From contig JAILWY010000023.1 of NCBI GenBank assembly GCA_022113835.1, forward strand, positions 4,588,001 through 4,652,000: a stretch of DNA of 64,000 nucleotides, read 5' to 3'. The stretch comes from Atopsyche davidsoni. Its lineage: Eukaryota; Arthropoda; Insecta; Trichoptera; Hydrobiosidae. Shown here piece after piece: positions 12,390 through 25,500 of the stretch. Positions within the stretch are counted from its first letter, which is position 1. Each line of letters starts with the position of its first letter. The position numbers and the translations under genes are program-made. The notes below the pieces were generated by a model. It saw only the letters and a program-made list of their open reading frames with translations. It was not told the DNA's origin and made no database searches.

Positions 12390-15300
12390 CCGCTTAAATA
12401 TTGTGTTGTCATGTACGCCATGCGTGGCGGTCGTCCCAGCCAATTGCCTCGCGGGCCGCGGCTCTAAGCAGTACAATAAAAACAAAATGCTTCATTATGT
12501 TTACTACCGGTGACCTTGATACTTGGCTTCCGAAAGTTGTTTCATGAGAATACCCGAGCCAAAGCTAATTTTCAAGGTCACGCCGTAATGCGCCCATCGC
12601 CGAATGCTTGATGCCCCTCTGAGAACAGCGGCCCTGCCCTGGCACCGCCATGACGAGAGCTTACGCCATTTATGGGGCGCCATGCTAGTAGCTAGACATG
12701 GTGGATACGCTCAAATAGTTCTCTGCTAGTAGAGGGTGCCATCCTCTTATCTTTAATACGAAAAATTAATTAATTGTATGTATTAAAGCTCCTATAATTT
12801 TATGAGCAAGCAATAATTATTGATTTCAAAATCATCATAAATATGTATTAGAGAAACTTTAATCTTTAACAAAAATTTATATTATAACCACGTGTTTAAT
12901 ATATTATAAGTATACTATACAGAATACATTTTTTATTTTAAAAACATATAATGTACTAATAACGACGAATCGTGTAATATATTTTAATTGCGATTTACTC
13001 AAAACCTGCCTCCCAAAATTTTGATGAAAAATATTTTGGCAATGACAAAATATTTCTATAATACACCTTATCAGAAGAAGATTTTTAGTATTATTTACTG
13101 TGATATATGTACTAAAAATACAACATTTTTCAATTTGAAATTTGAAAAACAAGTAAAACTCCAAGGCTCTGGATCTTGATTAAAAATATTAAATATTTCA
13201 ACAGCTGTAATTTATAACTTCTTTTCTAAGCTGCGAAAACTTCTTTTTATAATTAAAAAAAAAATTACAAGTAAAATGGGAGAATCGGTTGAAGGGGGGG
13301 TTGTTTTTTTAATCAAACACAGCCACCCCGATTAGCTTCACATTAAACAAAAAGAACGCTGTGTAGTATTAGTTGGCATTCCTTTTTGTAGAAAACACAA
13401 GTAAAAGACTCGAGCAATATCTATGTAAATGAACACTTTGGAATATATTTCGGAGAAAAGAACTCTCTTTATCTCGCTAATTGATATTGTAAATTACCTA
13501 CTTAATATTCACTTAGTGAAAAATAACAATTTGAAATTTCCCTTAAAATATCTCTCATTCGTTTACAGAAGCAGCTAACTGTACAGTGGTTTGTTGTTGT
13601 TCTATCACTCGGATAAATAAAGTGTTGCTCGTTCTCAATCAATCTTATGTGATAACCGATTTAATTAATTGCTTAAATTATTTTTAATCAGCAACACTAA
13701 GTGACTCAACTTGACTTAATTTGCATTCCAGCTCTCTTCTGAGTCAGAATATTTCTATTTTCGACTGTTTCTTTGATTTATTGTGATATATACACTCCCC
13801 GACCAAAACAAAGTATAGCTTTGTTTGTTTGTTAAACGTTTTTTTTTCTTTTTTAATGTATTTTTGCAATCCAAAAATGCAACCAAACACTACCTTCATT
13901 AATAGTTTTAAAATTATTTTATACCAACATTTACTCAAAAGAAAATACGTAATAAACATCATATTTCTGTAAATTGGGTACAAACTTCAATGCTAAGTGC
14001 CCATCACTGATATCATTCGTTTCAGAATTAATACTTCTTATTTTCAATGCACAAATATTTTATTGGTAGTTTTTCGAACATGCTAAACCTAAAATGCTTA
14101 GGTTCACATAAATATAGAGATTCCGTGTCAATTCATTGCAGGGGCATATTCATCTCAAAATGCCTTTCTACGAAACTACTGTGCACCAAAAAGTTGACTT
14201 ATCATTTCTCCACGATTTCCTATCTCGATGTCTTAGCTGGCGAAAAACATAAATTATAATTTTTAAACAATTCAATTTGAGTTTGATATTTCCGGTACAT
14301 TTATCGAATAAATCGGCTGTGATGCGCCTCCTCCGAGGCAGGTGTCATTCAGCCCGGGTTTACAGCGATAACGGTGCGGCGTTCGGAACCCGTTAGCGGC
14401 GAGTTTTTTTTTTTGCTGGCAAAATTATAAAGTGGTTCGCTCGACCGAAGGATGACGGATTCGAATACGCGGCGGAGAAAAAAAAACTACCGGGAATCGA
14501 GCAGAACCGTCTAGAAGCCACAGGCCAATGGAGATGTTTCTCAAGTAACGAAAAGCACTTTTAATTCATCAATTTTACAAATGTTTTTTTTTTTCATTCG
14601 AAAACAGCAAGTAATATAAAAAAATAATCTTTCCAATATATATTCAAAACCAAGCAATCTTTAAGATACTAATAATCTTCTAGAATCAACGCATTTACAT
14701 TTAAAAAAAAAACCACTGCATTTAACAAAGCAACAGCTACTTTTTCTAATATCTTCGGAATGTATTATACGAATCTAGTTCTGTACAAATTCGGAGGTCA
14801 TTCGGTTTCCCTGAGATTGGCCGATGGTGGCCTTTGTGGGACGCATCTTCGATGGTCTAATTGCACTTACGGTTAACTTCCCGGTAACGAAACGGTACGT
14901 AAAAATCAAACCTCAACCGTGACCCCATCGTACGTAATTTTTGATGATCAGGTGGCTCTTATTTGATGCTGTCCGACCGCAGCACAAGCGAGCGTGGTTT
15001 CATTGTAAAAAATATTTTGCAACTTGCAGACCGACTGGACCTATTACATATTATTGTATACTAAAAATTCCAACAGTAACAACGCATCGGTTGATATTAC
15101 GTATTTATTGTATTTGAAATAAACAAAATAAATGAAGTATAAAAAAACAAGACTACTTATTTGTAAATTCGATGAGTCCTTTTGTGAATCTTGAATATTG
15201 CATATTGTGTCAATATTTGGTCACTGTAAATTCTTTATTTCTCATTATTTGAGATTGATTGAGACATTCATAGTTTTAAGTTTCAAGAAATCAGTCAAAA

Positions 15301-16120
15301 CATCAAGCTGTACGATGAGTTTATATTATACGAGTATTTTGATATATTTAAATAGCATCAAGGTACAATACTTTATTTTCCAACGCAAAACTGTCAACAT
15401 ATAAACCTTTCATCTAGTGCTGTTTTTCTATTTTAAGTCAGCTTGTACAGCTATAGAGGCTGCACTGCTAAAACTTTTTTGGTCGTAAGTTATCTAATGC
15501 TATTACCATAGCTTCTGCAGTAAAAAAATATGTCGCAACCATGATTCGAACCCTTCTACAGGGTTTTAACAATAAATATCATTTATGAAATTACATGTAA
15601 AGAACCATTTGTTCATATTATTTCCATTTACATTTAAATTAAAAAAGTCGTAAGTTCGGATACTTTTTTTTCAGCCGATTAAAATATCAACTAGTTTTTC
15701 AAAACATATTATTAAATAAATGTATTCTGTCAATAACACCACCATTTATAAACTTCGTCCTTTCTGATCGCAATAAAAAAAACATAGCTCGCGTTTTCAA
15801 TTAGTCGAAATTGTGTTCATTCAGAAGAAATGATTTACCACCTTGATTTCAACGTCTTGATTTATTATTTTTTTTAGATTTCAACATTTTAAAACATAAT
15901 TTTTTTTTACAAATCTATTAAAAACTGTCTAATGATTCAGTGGTTGCGTTGGCTAAAATTCACCTGAAGCAAATCTATAATTCAAACTAATCTCTAGCTT
16001 TCAGAGTAAAGATGCAAGTCATGAATAAAACAAAGCAAATACAAGAGACAAAACGAACCGGATACAGCGACAATTTTCTTATCACTGTTCATATATCTGC
16101 CCCTTTCGCTTACGGCCATA
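12390..16120. other. gene-free stretch with GC-rich islands
   Basis: There is no supportable gene. Three blocks stand out from the AT-rich background: about 12,400-12,720, 14,310-14,530 and 14,790-14,990. Each is non-repetitive with broken reading frames, which fits cis-regulatory DNA better than exons. A B-box-like fragment (GGGTTCGAATC on the minus strand, about 15,548-15,558) may mark an old tRNA-derived SINE. Confidence 0.45.
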
Positions 16121-16140
16121 ACAATTCGCGCCACAACCTT

Positions 16141-16222
16141 GCAGCTAGCCAATAGCGTCCTACTTTGCGTTGTTTACTTTAAAAAAACACCCAAAATAAA
16201 GGGACGCTATTAGCTAGCTGCG
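16141..16222. repeat. short inverted repeat around an A-rich spacer
   Basis: GCAGCTAGCCAATAGCGTCC on the left and its near-perfect reverse complement on the right (GGACGCTATTAGCTAGCTGC) enclose a spacer of about 40 bases. It could form a 20-bp hairpin. The word CCAATAGCGT also occurs at about 27,341 in a second hairpin-like segment, so the two may be copies of one MITE family. Confidence 0.6.
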
Positions 16223-16299
16223 GCGATTTGTTGCTACGTGTATGGCGATTAAGCTGTAAAGACTTTTCGTTCGAATAATTTGAGATAATGTATCATCTG

Positions 16300-16600
16300 C
16301 TCGCGGAGTAAAGATAGTCCATTATCGTCGCCAAGAACCATTTGGCGAAGTTTCCCTCGCAGACTAAAACCCTGACCTCCGCGCGACCAGCCTCGGTAAT
16401 TGGGCCACATCTAGCGCCGCGCTGCTCAGCATCAGGCTCGGAGAAAGTCGCCGCTGGTGACACTCCATCACTCCGCAGAGGTTAGGCCTTGCACGCGCGC
16501 TCACTCCACATGCTAATAGTCGACATGGCGTATCACACATTCGGCAAAGGTCACCGGGTCAAGGACATCGTTCTTGAACTTGGCCCGACTGTTGTGAACC
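16300..16600. other. GC-rich island, candidate regulatory DNA
   Basis: This is a non-repetitive, CpG-containing block of about 300 bases with stops in all frames. It is unlike the AT-rich flanks. No motif decides its role. Confidence 0.3.
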
Positions 16601-18100
16601 TCTTTCAAAGAAAAGACTTGACGCTGTGGCAATATTTCAGCACTAGATTCTAGAACGCTTAGAACAAGAATATCGAGTATGCACTTAACCGTCTTTCAAT
16701 AACAGATACTTCCTGAAACTCTCGGTATCAACTAAGCGTTTTTCTATTGTGATCTCTTCAACGGTGACACTCAAGTTATATTTCATTGAGTAAGAGCCTT
16801 TTTCAGTTGATTTTAATAGTTCATAAATTTACATTACATTATCACCTTATATACCATAAACATTGATTCAACGGACGGTGCACCTTCCTGCGAGGCTTGC
16901 ATATTAAATAAAAAATCTTGATCCTTTCTATGAGATTTAATTATGATAGTGTAGAACTAGAAATGCTGCGACTGCGTAAACATGGCAAAGGTATCTCTAT
17001 ACAAAACTCAATTGACTAATTTATACTTCGTGAAAAATTAGGAGGAACTAGGCTACTTTCAGTTATATACTCATGCGTGGAAGGTTAGGATTATATGTGA
17101 TGAAAGATAAAAATGTTAGAGCAGATGACTGCAATACGTATTGTACGCGCAGGTTCTAATCTAGACACCCGATTAAATGAGGTAGTGCATTTTTCATTTT
17201 CAATAAAATTAAGCGAAACAAATATTGGTACGAAGATAGACAAAGAAATATTGGCGACTTATGGTGTACATGAACTTTTACCGAGAAACTAATCCAGAGA
17301 AAAATATAAATTATCTCGTTAGATTTTCTGCTTATTTTCTTTTCTTAATTATGGGAGCTTTACTACCGGCCATGTTTTCTTTATTGTTCTTCAAGTAATT
17401 GCGTCGTCTTGCGATTGTTAAATTTTCCCAGCTTAACGTTTTAATTTGAAATATCACTCCTTGGCTTCTGCAAAATTAATAAAAACTACAACGAATTTCT
17501 TGTTGTGTTTAGATTTCTAATGTAAATCATGGATCAATGTATCAATTGTAATTTTGTTACTTCAGTGCTCTTTTCATATTCTCATTACTTATTCGTTTAT
17601 TGTTTTAGGTTTTTTACATGTCGTGGAAGATTATTTATATTTCTGTACACTTATCACTCCTTGTTCATGTTAGTTATTGAAATTTTCATAGAGTTCATCA
17701 ATGAAATAAACAATTTATAAATATTAACGTTCAAGAATACATAAACTGTAGAGTTTCTCCTCAACTTATATTTAATTATGATAGATAAAATTTATATTGT
17801 GAATTAATCACATGATGTGAAACTGCTTTCTATTCAATATTATTACTTATGTAGGTGGGTAAATTTGAGTCACACGTTAAAGAATGCTTTGAAAACAGAT
17901 TTAGTATTGCATTAAATAAAACTAATAATACTATTAATCCAAAGCCACTAGTCAACATTCGATTATTATTTTTGTAAAATTCTAAATCGTATGCGGTATT
18001 TTTGTGAAACAAAATATTTAATCTTGAAAAACAATCCAGCCATTTTTGGATATTAAAATAATTTTAAAAATTGCAATAGTAAGGTTCTATGAGGAATGAG
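16600..18100. other. AT-rich gene-free stretch
   Basis: Only short AT-driven open frames are present (17,529-17,720 and 17,830-18,012). Nothing recognisable was seen. Confidence 0.6.
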
Positions 18101-18224
18101 ATTTTATGAGAAACAGAATATTTGTGTATTTTTGTCCAAGAATGCCATTAGACCAGGAACGGTGTATCCTAAAAGGAATAGGGATATCAGCATTGTATTT
18201 GTGTAGGGATTATGACAAGTATGG

Positions 18225-18350
18225 AAGAGATCCCGAGGAGCCCGAGGGTCCCCGAAGTGTCCCGATGTACCCCGAGGCACGCGCCGTTAGTAGGGCGCGG
18301 TGCACTTTCTTCGGCCTGACGTCACCGCATGGTCAGGGACTTTCATTTCG
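18225..18350 (+). promoter_or_regulatory. GC-rich block with a perfect CRE palindrome
   Basis: The block contains TGACGTCA at 18,317-18,324, the full consensus for CREB/ATF-type bZIP factors. It is set in a short GC-rich segment with repeated CCCGAGG and CCCGATG words. A 92-residue frame crosses it but starts and ends in AT-rich noise. The regulatory role is inferred from the motif alone. Confidence 0.35.
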
Positions 18351-18864
18351 AACTGTAAATATGAAAAAATTAAAACTTTATTAAAAACTCACATATGCAC
18401 ATTTTAATTTTTATTATCCTGTTAAAGTCAAAGTTAACTCTTTTCTCAAAAATTATGATCTGACATAATTTTTTTTTTTTTTTCTAATGTTCTTTCATTA
18501 AGTATGCTTTTATATATTCATTTTGTATTCAAGCATTGGTCTTCTATCATGCATATATAGTTAACGTATTTTGTATAAATTATATCACATACAGATTTTT
18601 TGTTTTCAATATATTATTGATTTATAAATAAACCAAAGCAATATTATTGGATTTTTTATTTAAATAAATAATAATTCATCACAAACATGAATGATGACTG
18701 ACTTAAAAATTCAAGACAATTCAAAAACAGCTGGTTAAAATTTGGCATTCGCTAGTGTTTTTATATTTTTTCGCACCGATCTTATTTTATTTGGGTGTTT
18801 TAAATTATGCATCTACCAAAAATTTATTTAAATGTTTGTTATTTTTTGATAAACTAAAATAGTG

Positions 18865-19195
18865 ATGTTTTGGTTTCCGGCCGGAGCTTGGTCTCCCCTG
18901 CTGCTGGCTCGGAGGCTCCGGCCTGCTCGTCGCTGTAATATGAGTTCTGTCGATCGTGGTCCGCAGCCAGCGGGTTTCGCGTCTTCACGGAGCGCGCGTT
19001 CACATAAACCCATAGAAACTTTCCAACGAAAGAAACATCGAGAAATACACGAGTTAGCGTAGGAGTTTTGTCACAATATATTTGAAATTCAAGTTTAAAG
19101 TGTAATTTAATAATTTTGTGATATTGTAGTGCTTTACTGTGATTTAGTGATAGTTTTTGTTTATAAGTGATTTTTGAAACGAGTTCTTAGAGGTA
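18865..19195 (+). other. CpG-rich island, candidate non-coding first exon
   Basis: A GC-rich start with a 9-bp hairpin (GGCCGGAGC paired with GCTCCGGCC, about 18,880-18,926) grades into AT-rich sequence resembling an insect 5' untranslated region. A possible donor (AGAG then GTAGAT) lies at about 19,190. A 66-residue frame is present (18,862-19,062) but matches nothing I know. It could be an upstream exon of the protease gene at 22,528, but that link is speculative. Confidence 0.25.
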
Positions 19196-19199
19196 GATA

Positions 19200-22100
19200 T
19201 ATATTTTTGATTGTATTGTTTTTTTTTCAAGACATAAATTCGATGTATCTTTTTTCACAACAATCAGTACCTTTTTATTATTATTTTTATGAACTATTAT
19301 TATATGATCTATTTTCAAAACGAATCTGATTTTAACAAAATTACAAATATTCAAATATAAAATTCACAATTTTTATCATAAAACAAATGAAATGTTAAAG
19401 TATTTAAAATAAAGTCGATTTTATCAAAAAAATGTTACAAATTATATTTTTATATAATATTCGTAAATATGCGGTTTTACATTTTCATATATGAAATAAA
19501 AATATATAAAATAACCTAAATTAAGGTTGCTTATTTCCATATTTAAAAAAAAAAACTAAATCCATAATTATATAAAAGAATATGCATTACAAAACAAAAA
19601 AAAGTTAAAATATATTATGGATTTATCAAAATATTACACAAATACATTATTGAGTTGCATTTTATTTAATAATATTTTTTTTATTTATAATAAACTTATT
19701 TGAAAAAATATAAACATTTTACAGATACAGATATTATAATTTTTAGTACAATCATTGATTTTATTTTCTGAAACAATATTTTTACTTTTTTGTTGCAAAA
19801 CTTTTCCAATCAAGTCGAGAGTTCAAACAACAACAACAAAATATATTTTATATAGATATAAGTTCATAATTTATTTTACTAGGTTTGTATGTTTGGTGTA
19901 AACATTGAAAGTTACAAAGAGAGAGATACTATCAGTAATTTATTTGTGGTTATGATCTTAAACATAAAAGGTTTCAAATATTAATAAAATAAATTAATAG
20001 CTGTAGTAAAACTTACGCGTACAGTTTCAGGTATATTTGATTGTTGATTTTACTTCAGAAAAGCCTTTACATGTCTCAACGACATTAACAAGCTTTTAAC
20101 GTCTGCATGTAGTGAGTACTTACTATTGCTATACACTCAGCCCAGCTTTCTTAGACCCATTCATTTATCCTGAATTCTTATTACTTGAATACCACAAAAA
20201 CATTTTACGAGAAAAGCTTGTTACAAATAATGTATTATACATGTAGAAACATAGCACTTAGTATTTTTTGACTCAGTATAAGTACTAAGTAATAATTTAG
20301 AGAGTTATCGTGTTTATTTTAATAGTAAAACGCATTTGTGAATTCGATTAATATGCTATTAGCATATATTGTGAAACTTCCACAGTCTTGACGCATAAAT
20401 ATAAATAATTTCATTTTAAAAAAAAAAATCCATGTGTAAAACGGTTTTGTCTTCAAAAACTCTTGCATCGTCTTAATTTATATTTGTTTAAGCACAGTTT
20501 ATATTTATTTATATTTAATTTTCAGTCATCTCATGAAAACAAAGGGTTTTTTCACGCACATTTTTCTTAGCCAAATTCCGTAACGCAAAGGAGAATTTCA
20601 TGTACACCTCAACTTAAGCCATATATTGTAAGCCCCACAACCTGCGCACAGGATCAGGGGATAAATAATAAATAAAATAGCCGTAGAAGTTATTTGAAAT
20701 ATATTAAATAAAAATACAGGCTCTCGTAAGCTATGTTTTTTTTATAATACACATATTCAAATTTCAAAACTGAGCCTGCTAGACTAATAAAGCATTAAAT
20801 GCAATTGATAGAAAGAATTTGACTTACGTTTACAATTTATAAAAGGTCATTCATTACAGCATTTTGTTTTTAGATTTGCAACATTATTTAAATAAAATAA
20901 ACAAATTAATATCGTTATAAAAGTCACAATTTTTTGTTAATAAGTATTTTGTAATTTTTTTAATCCACTTTATAGTAATAATAGATATTGTGTGTTTTGA
21001 ACCGTTTTGTTGAATCGGTGTGCAAGAGGCAAGTACATACGGAGAGGCACACTTGTGTGATTAAGTATAATGCACGAGGCTCTCCGGTGCCAGCTGCAAT
21101 ACCGTTATTCTAAAAAGGTATTAAATAATAAATGTTAAGCCTTCAGTGGAAGTGTTCATTCGAAAAATATTACCCACATTATTTTATTTAGCTACCATAC
21201 TCTGCCGTAGAAATAAAAATAAATTATATATCTTGACAAAACTCTATCACATATAACATTGAAAACAATTGGTATTTGCGTATTTTAAATTAGGTGCATT
21301 TTTTTTCAAATTAAAATTTTCTCAATAGTTCGTTAAAAAATATATCATAATAATATATACATACATGCGTTCATATTTTTAATTTTTAAAACTTAATGAA
21401 AAGTCTCTTTATGTTTCTGTAAAATAAGATCGCAAAAAAATATAAGTAGGATAAACGCCTTTAATATTATTATATTCTTTAAATACATTCTATAAGTATA
21501 AGATAAATATAAGATACTCGTATATTTTAAAATATATTCACTATAAGTATGTTATTTCGATTCTGTATTTTAAATATAATATTTAATTATTATAAGGTTT
21601 ATCAAGTACCTAAAAATGTTTAGAGCGAAATAAAATAGCTTTACTACCTCAAAAGTGAGGCAATTAATATGATGGCGTAAAACTTCATACCGTATGGCGC
21701 AAAAGTTTTTAGGTTTTGAAATGAAAAATAGATATAAATTTAGCTCATCATATGGAAGCACATTCGCCTAGAACACATAAAAAAATCAAATACAAATGGC
21801 ACAATATTATATCTAAATAAATACTTACTTTATGTTCACTAAATAATCTCGGATTTTAAAAAATTCTCGCACAAAATCTTTTATAATTTTATTCATACCT
21901 TTTACCCTAAAATAGTTGTGATTGGGTGGTGATTTATCAATTGAAAGAAAAATCTTTGCTTCAAACACCATGCTTTCCTGCTGGATGTGGGTGTTTGATG
22001 TGTATGGATTGATCACTTCCTTAATGCAATCCTTTCACCTTCATTGGAGACTATCTCCAATTAAAAACACGCACGAGTCATGCTTGGTCATTGTATTTTG

Positions 22101-22390
22101 AATAACTTAAAAACAAGCTGTTATTTGGCAAATTCAAATAATAAATATATTTAAATTTTAAATTAGACAATGTGTTGAATTTATGTTTTTTTTTAAAATT
22201 TACTTTCACTAATATTACTATACTTTTTTTGGGATCGTTTATTGATTTATATGATGCTTAGTTTTTGTAAAAAAAATAATTTTTTTTCAGGATTACAACA
22301 AATTGTTGCTAGTTTCAAACTCACACAAAGCGACTGATTACTAGTTACAAATTAAAAAAAAGTGCTCAAAGAAATGTTGGATAGTTGCAT
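19200..22390. other. very AT-rich gene-free stretch
   Basis: There are no supportable exons. A repeat related to a copy near 62,471 lies at 20,613-20,661. The remainder is A/T homopolymers and short AT-driven frames. Confidence 0.6.
20613..20661 (+). repeat. dispersed repeat family R2, copy 1
   Basis: About 49 bases with the core TTGTAAGCCCCACAA followed by GGATCAGGGGAT-like sequence. The same block, with substitutions, occurs at 62,471-62,520. It is probably the conserved tail of a dispersed retroposon. Confidence 0.65.
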
Positions 22391-22507
22391 TTGGAGCTCT
22401 GAAGGTTTCTAGTTACTAGTTGAAAGTTCGAGGCTAAGTGTCCATTGGCTCGAAGACTCGGTTGTTGGTGCGATTGGTCGTGCAAGTGCTCGGCAAGTGG
22501 TGTTGCC

Positions 22508-22531
22508 ATGCGCGTGTCGCGGTCCCGATGA
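22508..22531 (+). promoter_or_regulatory. upstream ATG overlapping the protease start
   Basis: An out-of-frame ATG at 22,508 opens a seven-codon frame whose TGA overlaps the protease ATGs at 22,528 and 22,531. If transcription starts upstream of it, this could lower or tune translation of the protease. Transcript ends are unknown. Confidence 0.4.
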
Positions 22532-25500
22532 TGGCGCGGCGCTCCCCGGGCCGCGCGGCCTGCGCGCTGGGCGTGCTAGTCGTGCTCCTCGTCGTGCCCG
22601 ATGGCCGTGCCGTGGAAGCTGAAGTCTACCAAGGTATGGCAAACCACACAATATCAATTACCTTCTAAAAAAAATATTTTTAATACACATTCTCAAATTT
22701 ATTCATTGTCTTCGAGTGCCTTTCCTTAGAGGAGGTTGGCGACTATTTCACTGAGCATTTACTCATGGTGAGACAATATTCATGGTTTTCTAAGGGAAAA
22801 ATAGTGCAGTGGGTCCCTGTGTCCTTCTACACCGCAGTTTTATATTTTAAGAAAAAGAGATGACATGATGACCTATTAATATTTCTTTTTCTTCGAGTGC
22901 CTCTCCTTAAAAGAGCTTGGCGACCATCGCACTGAGCATATATTTATGTTGAGCGTTCACGGTTTTCTTAGGGAGATTCTTAGGCAATCAGAAAAGTCTG
23001 CGTATTGCTGCTGCCCAATAGCATTATTATATAATCCTTTTCTTACAAACCTCTGACGTTTAAAACTATACTCCTTCTACAGCAGGTTACATAAGCAATA
23101 GTAGAAGCCCCCGCCTCGACAAAGCATTTCCAGAGCACCTTCCTCCACAATCATTCCAAGTCTACTACTCCATTATCGATCTTTAAAATACGCTCAGGGT
23201 ACAGAATGGTAGACATGCACAAGCAACAGAATGAGGAGAGCGGAGAACCATCATTATATAATGAACAAAATACATACAAATGACTTCGTTTCGTTTACTT
23301 GTTTGTATTAGACCTGCCTGCACATACTATGATATAAACCAGGGATGATCAAACTATGTGATAAATAGAGCACTAATTTAGGATTCTAGTTAGGGCGGCA
23401 GTAATGGGGTTCTATCTACACTGCACTAGACTGGGACTGTAATTCAGTGCCATGGACCCATGTAATGTATGTAAACCACATTATCATGACAATTCGATCG
23501 CCACACATTTAAGATAAAAGGTAGATCTTATGTACACAAAAGTTGGCTACCCCTGATACAAACAATTATAATCATTCTTTGCAAAAAATAAAAGGAGATG
23601 GTTTTGTCAGTTTCAGTAAAATTTCGTTGTTAAATGAAAATCATCGACGAAAACATTTCTTTAATAATTTACAGGTTCTAAAATCAATGTCGTGTATCTC
23701 ATAACATGCTAAGATGCAAACACATCTGAAGCAAAGCAATGAAATGAAATTTAGTGTCAAATGCAAATGTTATAAACAATAATATATCTTAACGGGATTC
23801 TTAAGAGTGAGCCAATTTCGAATACATATTAAAACAGTTTCTAACTGTATAATAATAATTCAACGGTTAAACATATGTAATGAATATCGCAATGAATGAA
23901 AATAAATTTAGCAAATAAATTATAACAGATTTATGCCCATCAAATCCATTAGTATATTATTAGTGTTATCTGTTATGTTTAGTTTCAAAAAATATTTTTT
24001 ACTTGTGTCATTAATTTAACACCTTGTATACAATGTGTATTCATCAAGATGATTTCAAAAAGTTTGAGATTTTCAAAATCCATTTTAACCGCATTACAAG
24101 AATACATATTAACGTTAACACAGTTTGTTCATTGTATAATTTTATATTATTGTACCAGTTATAATTTTCCGAGTAACCAAGAGATTACATTTATTCTATT
24201 AAGCACTCTTGTCTGTAAGGGCTGTCAGTGCTCACTACAAAAGTATTTTATCAATCTGTATGCATTCGGCTTTTCTTCCGTATTGAATATGTATTTGAGC
24301 ACAGCTATTCGAGTGTCCTCATTATTAATAAAGCTGTATAAGTGTATCAAACGGAATAAGAAGAAAAAAGAAAGGTCTGCAAGTGTCTAGCATTAATTTT
24401 ACACGCTCGCACAGGAAAGTCGTGCGGAGGCATCAGGTCAAAAAATGTCACTACGAGTCACGCACATGCTGTGGCCAATTAAACGGTGTTTGAAAAAATA
24501 ACACACGCAGGTACACAGGTGTGTCCAGTATTAAGGTTTATGGTTTAAATAATCTCAAATAAATAAAATATTTAATTATCGATTAAAGCGAAATGACTTT
24601 ATGAAAAAGTATAAATTATAAAATTAGCAAAATTACGATACCTCTTAGGCTGTCTCAATCGACAGCATTTATAGACCGAAATATAATTTATAGCCATTAA
24701 ACTAAATTAATTTTGAATAATTATACACTTTTTTTAATAACCGAGTTGTCAGACTAAAGGTTTATTATGGGTATTTTAACAATTTAATGAAGAAATGGGT
24801 ATCCATGGGACTTAAAGAAAATTTTGTTTCGGTGTTTTCGTATTAACATTTTTTTACGACTCCTTTACGTTTTCGGAAGTCATATTCAAGAACATGATTT
24901 CAACAAATTGAGTCAAAGTGCCAAAAAAAAAAAACAATCAAATAACAATATGATTCTAGAGCCTATAAATCAATGTTATTGATTTTGTGAAAGGTTCGAA
25001 TGTGATAATTTATATATTTTGGGTAGAGTCGCTACTTCAAGTTTTTTTGTCGTTCTTGTTATTGACTCGAATAAATAAAAATAAATTAGCATTACATATG
25101 GACACAATTCTTAAAATACACAAGGCGAGTGCACACGCCCTTGTCGTTCTTCTTGTTACGCTGGTCACTCTCCTCTTGTGTTTACATTGACGCATCACCT
25201 GACCCAGCCTCCCCGCACCTCCGAGGTGGACAGCTGATCGCAGTCACCTGTCATCCTGCTGTCAGAGTGACAGCGCGCGGTCTACTTGCTGAGGTCTGGT
25301 TTACTTTTTACGATGGCTGGAGTGCATGATTACTCGGAGGGTTGCCCAGAGGATTCGAGAACTCACACCAGTCTATCAGGAAATCAGCGTAAGAAAATAA
25401 ATGCTGTCCTTCAACTCCTTTTTGAAGATCTTCGAGAATTACTACGGACGTGACAAAATCAGAATTTTAGAAAAAAGTCATCATGTTAACTATTGCGCGA

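Noticed and set aside
24049..24390. 113-residue ATG frame in the protease intron
   Set aside because: It is AT-rich with no domain, no splice context and no codon bias, so it is expected by chance in such sequence.
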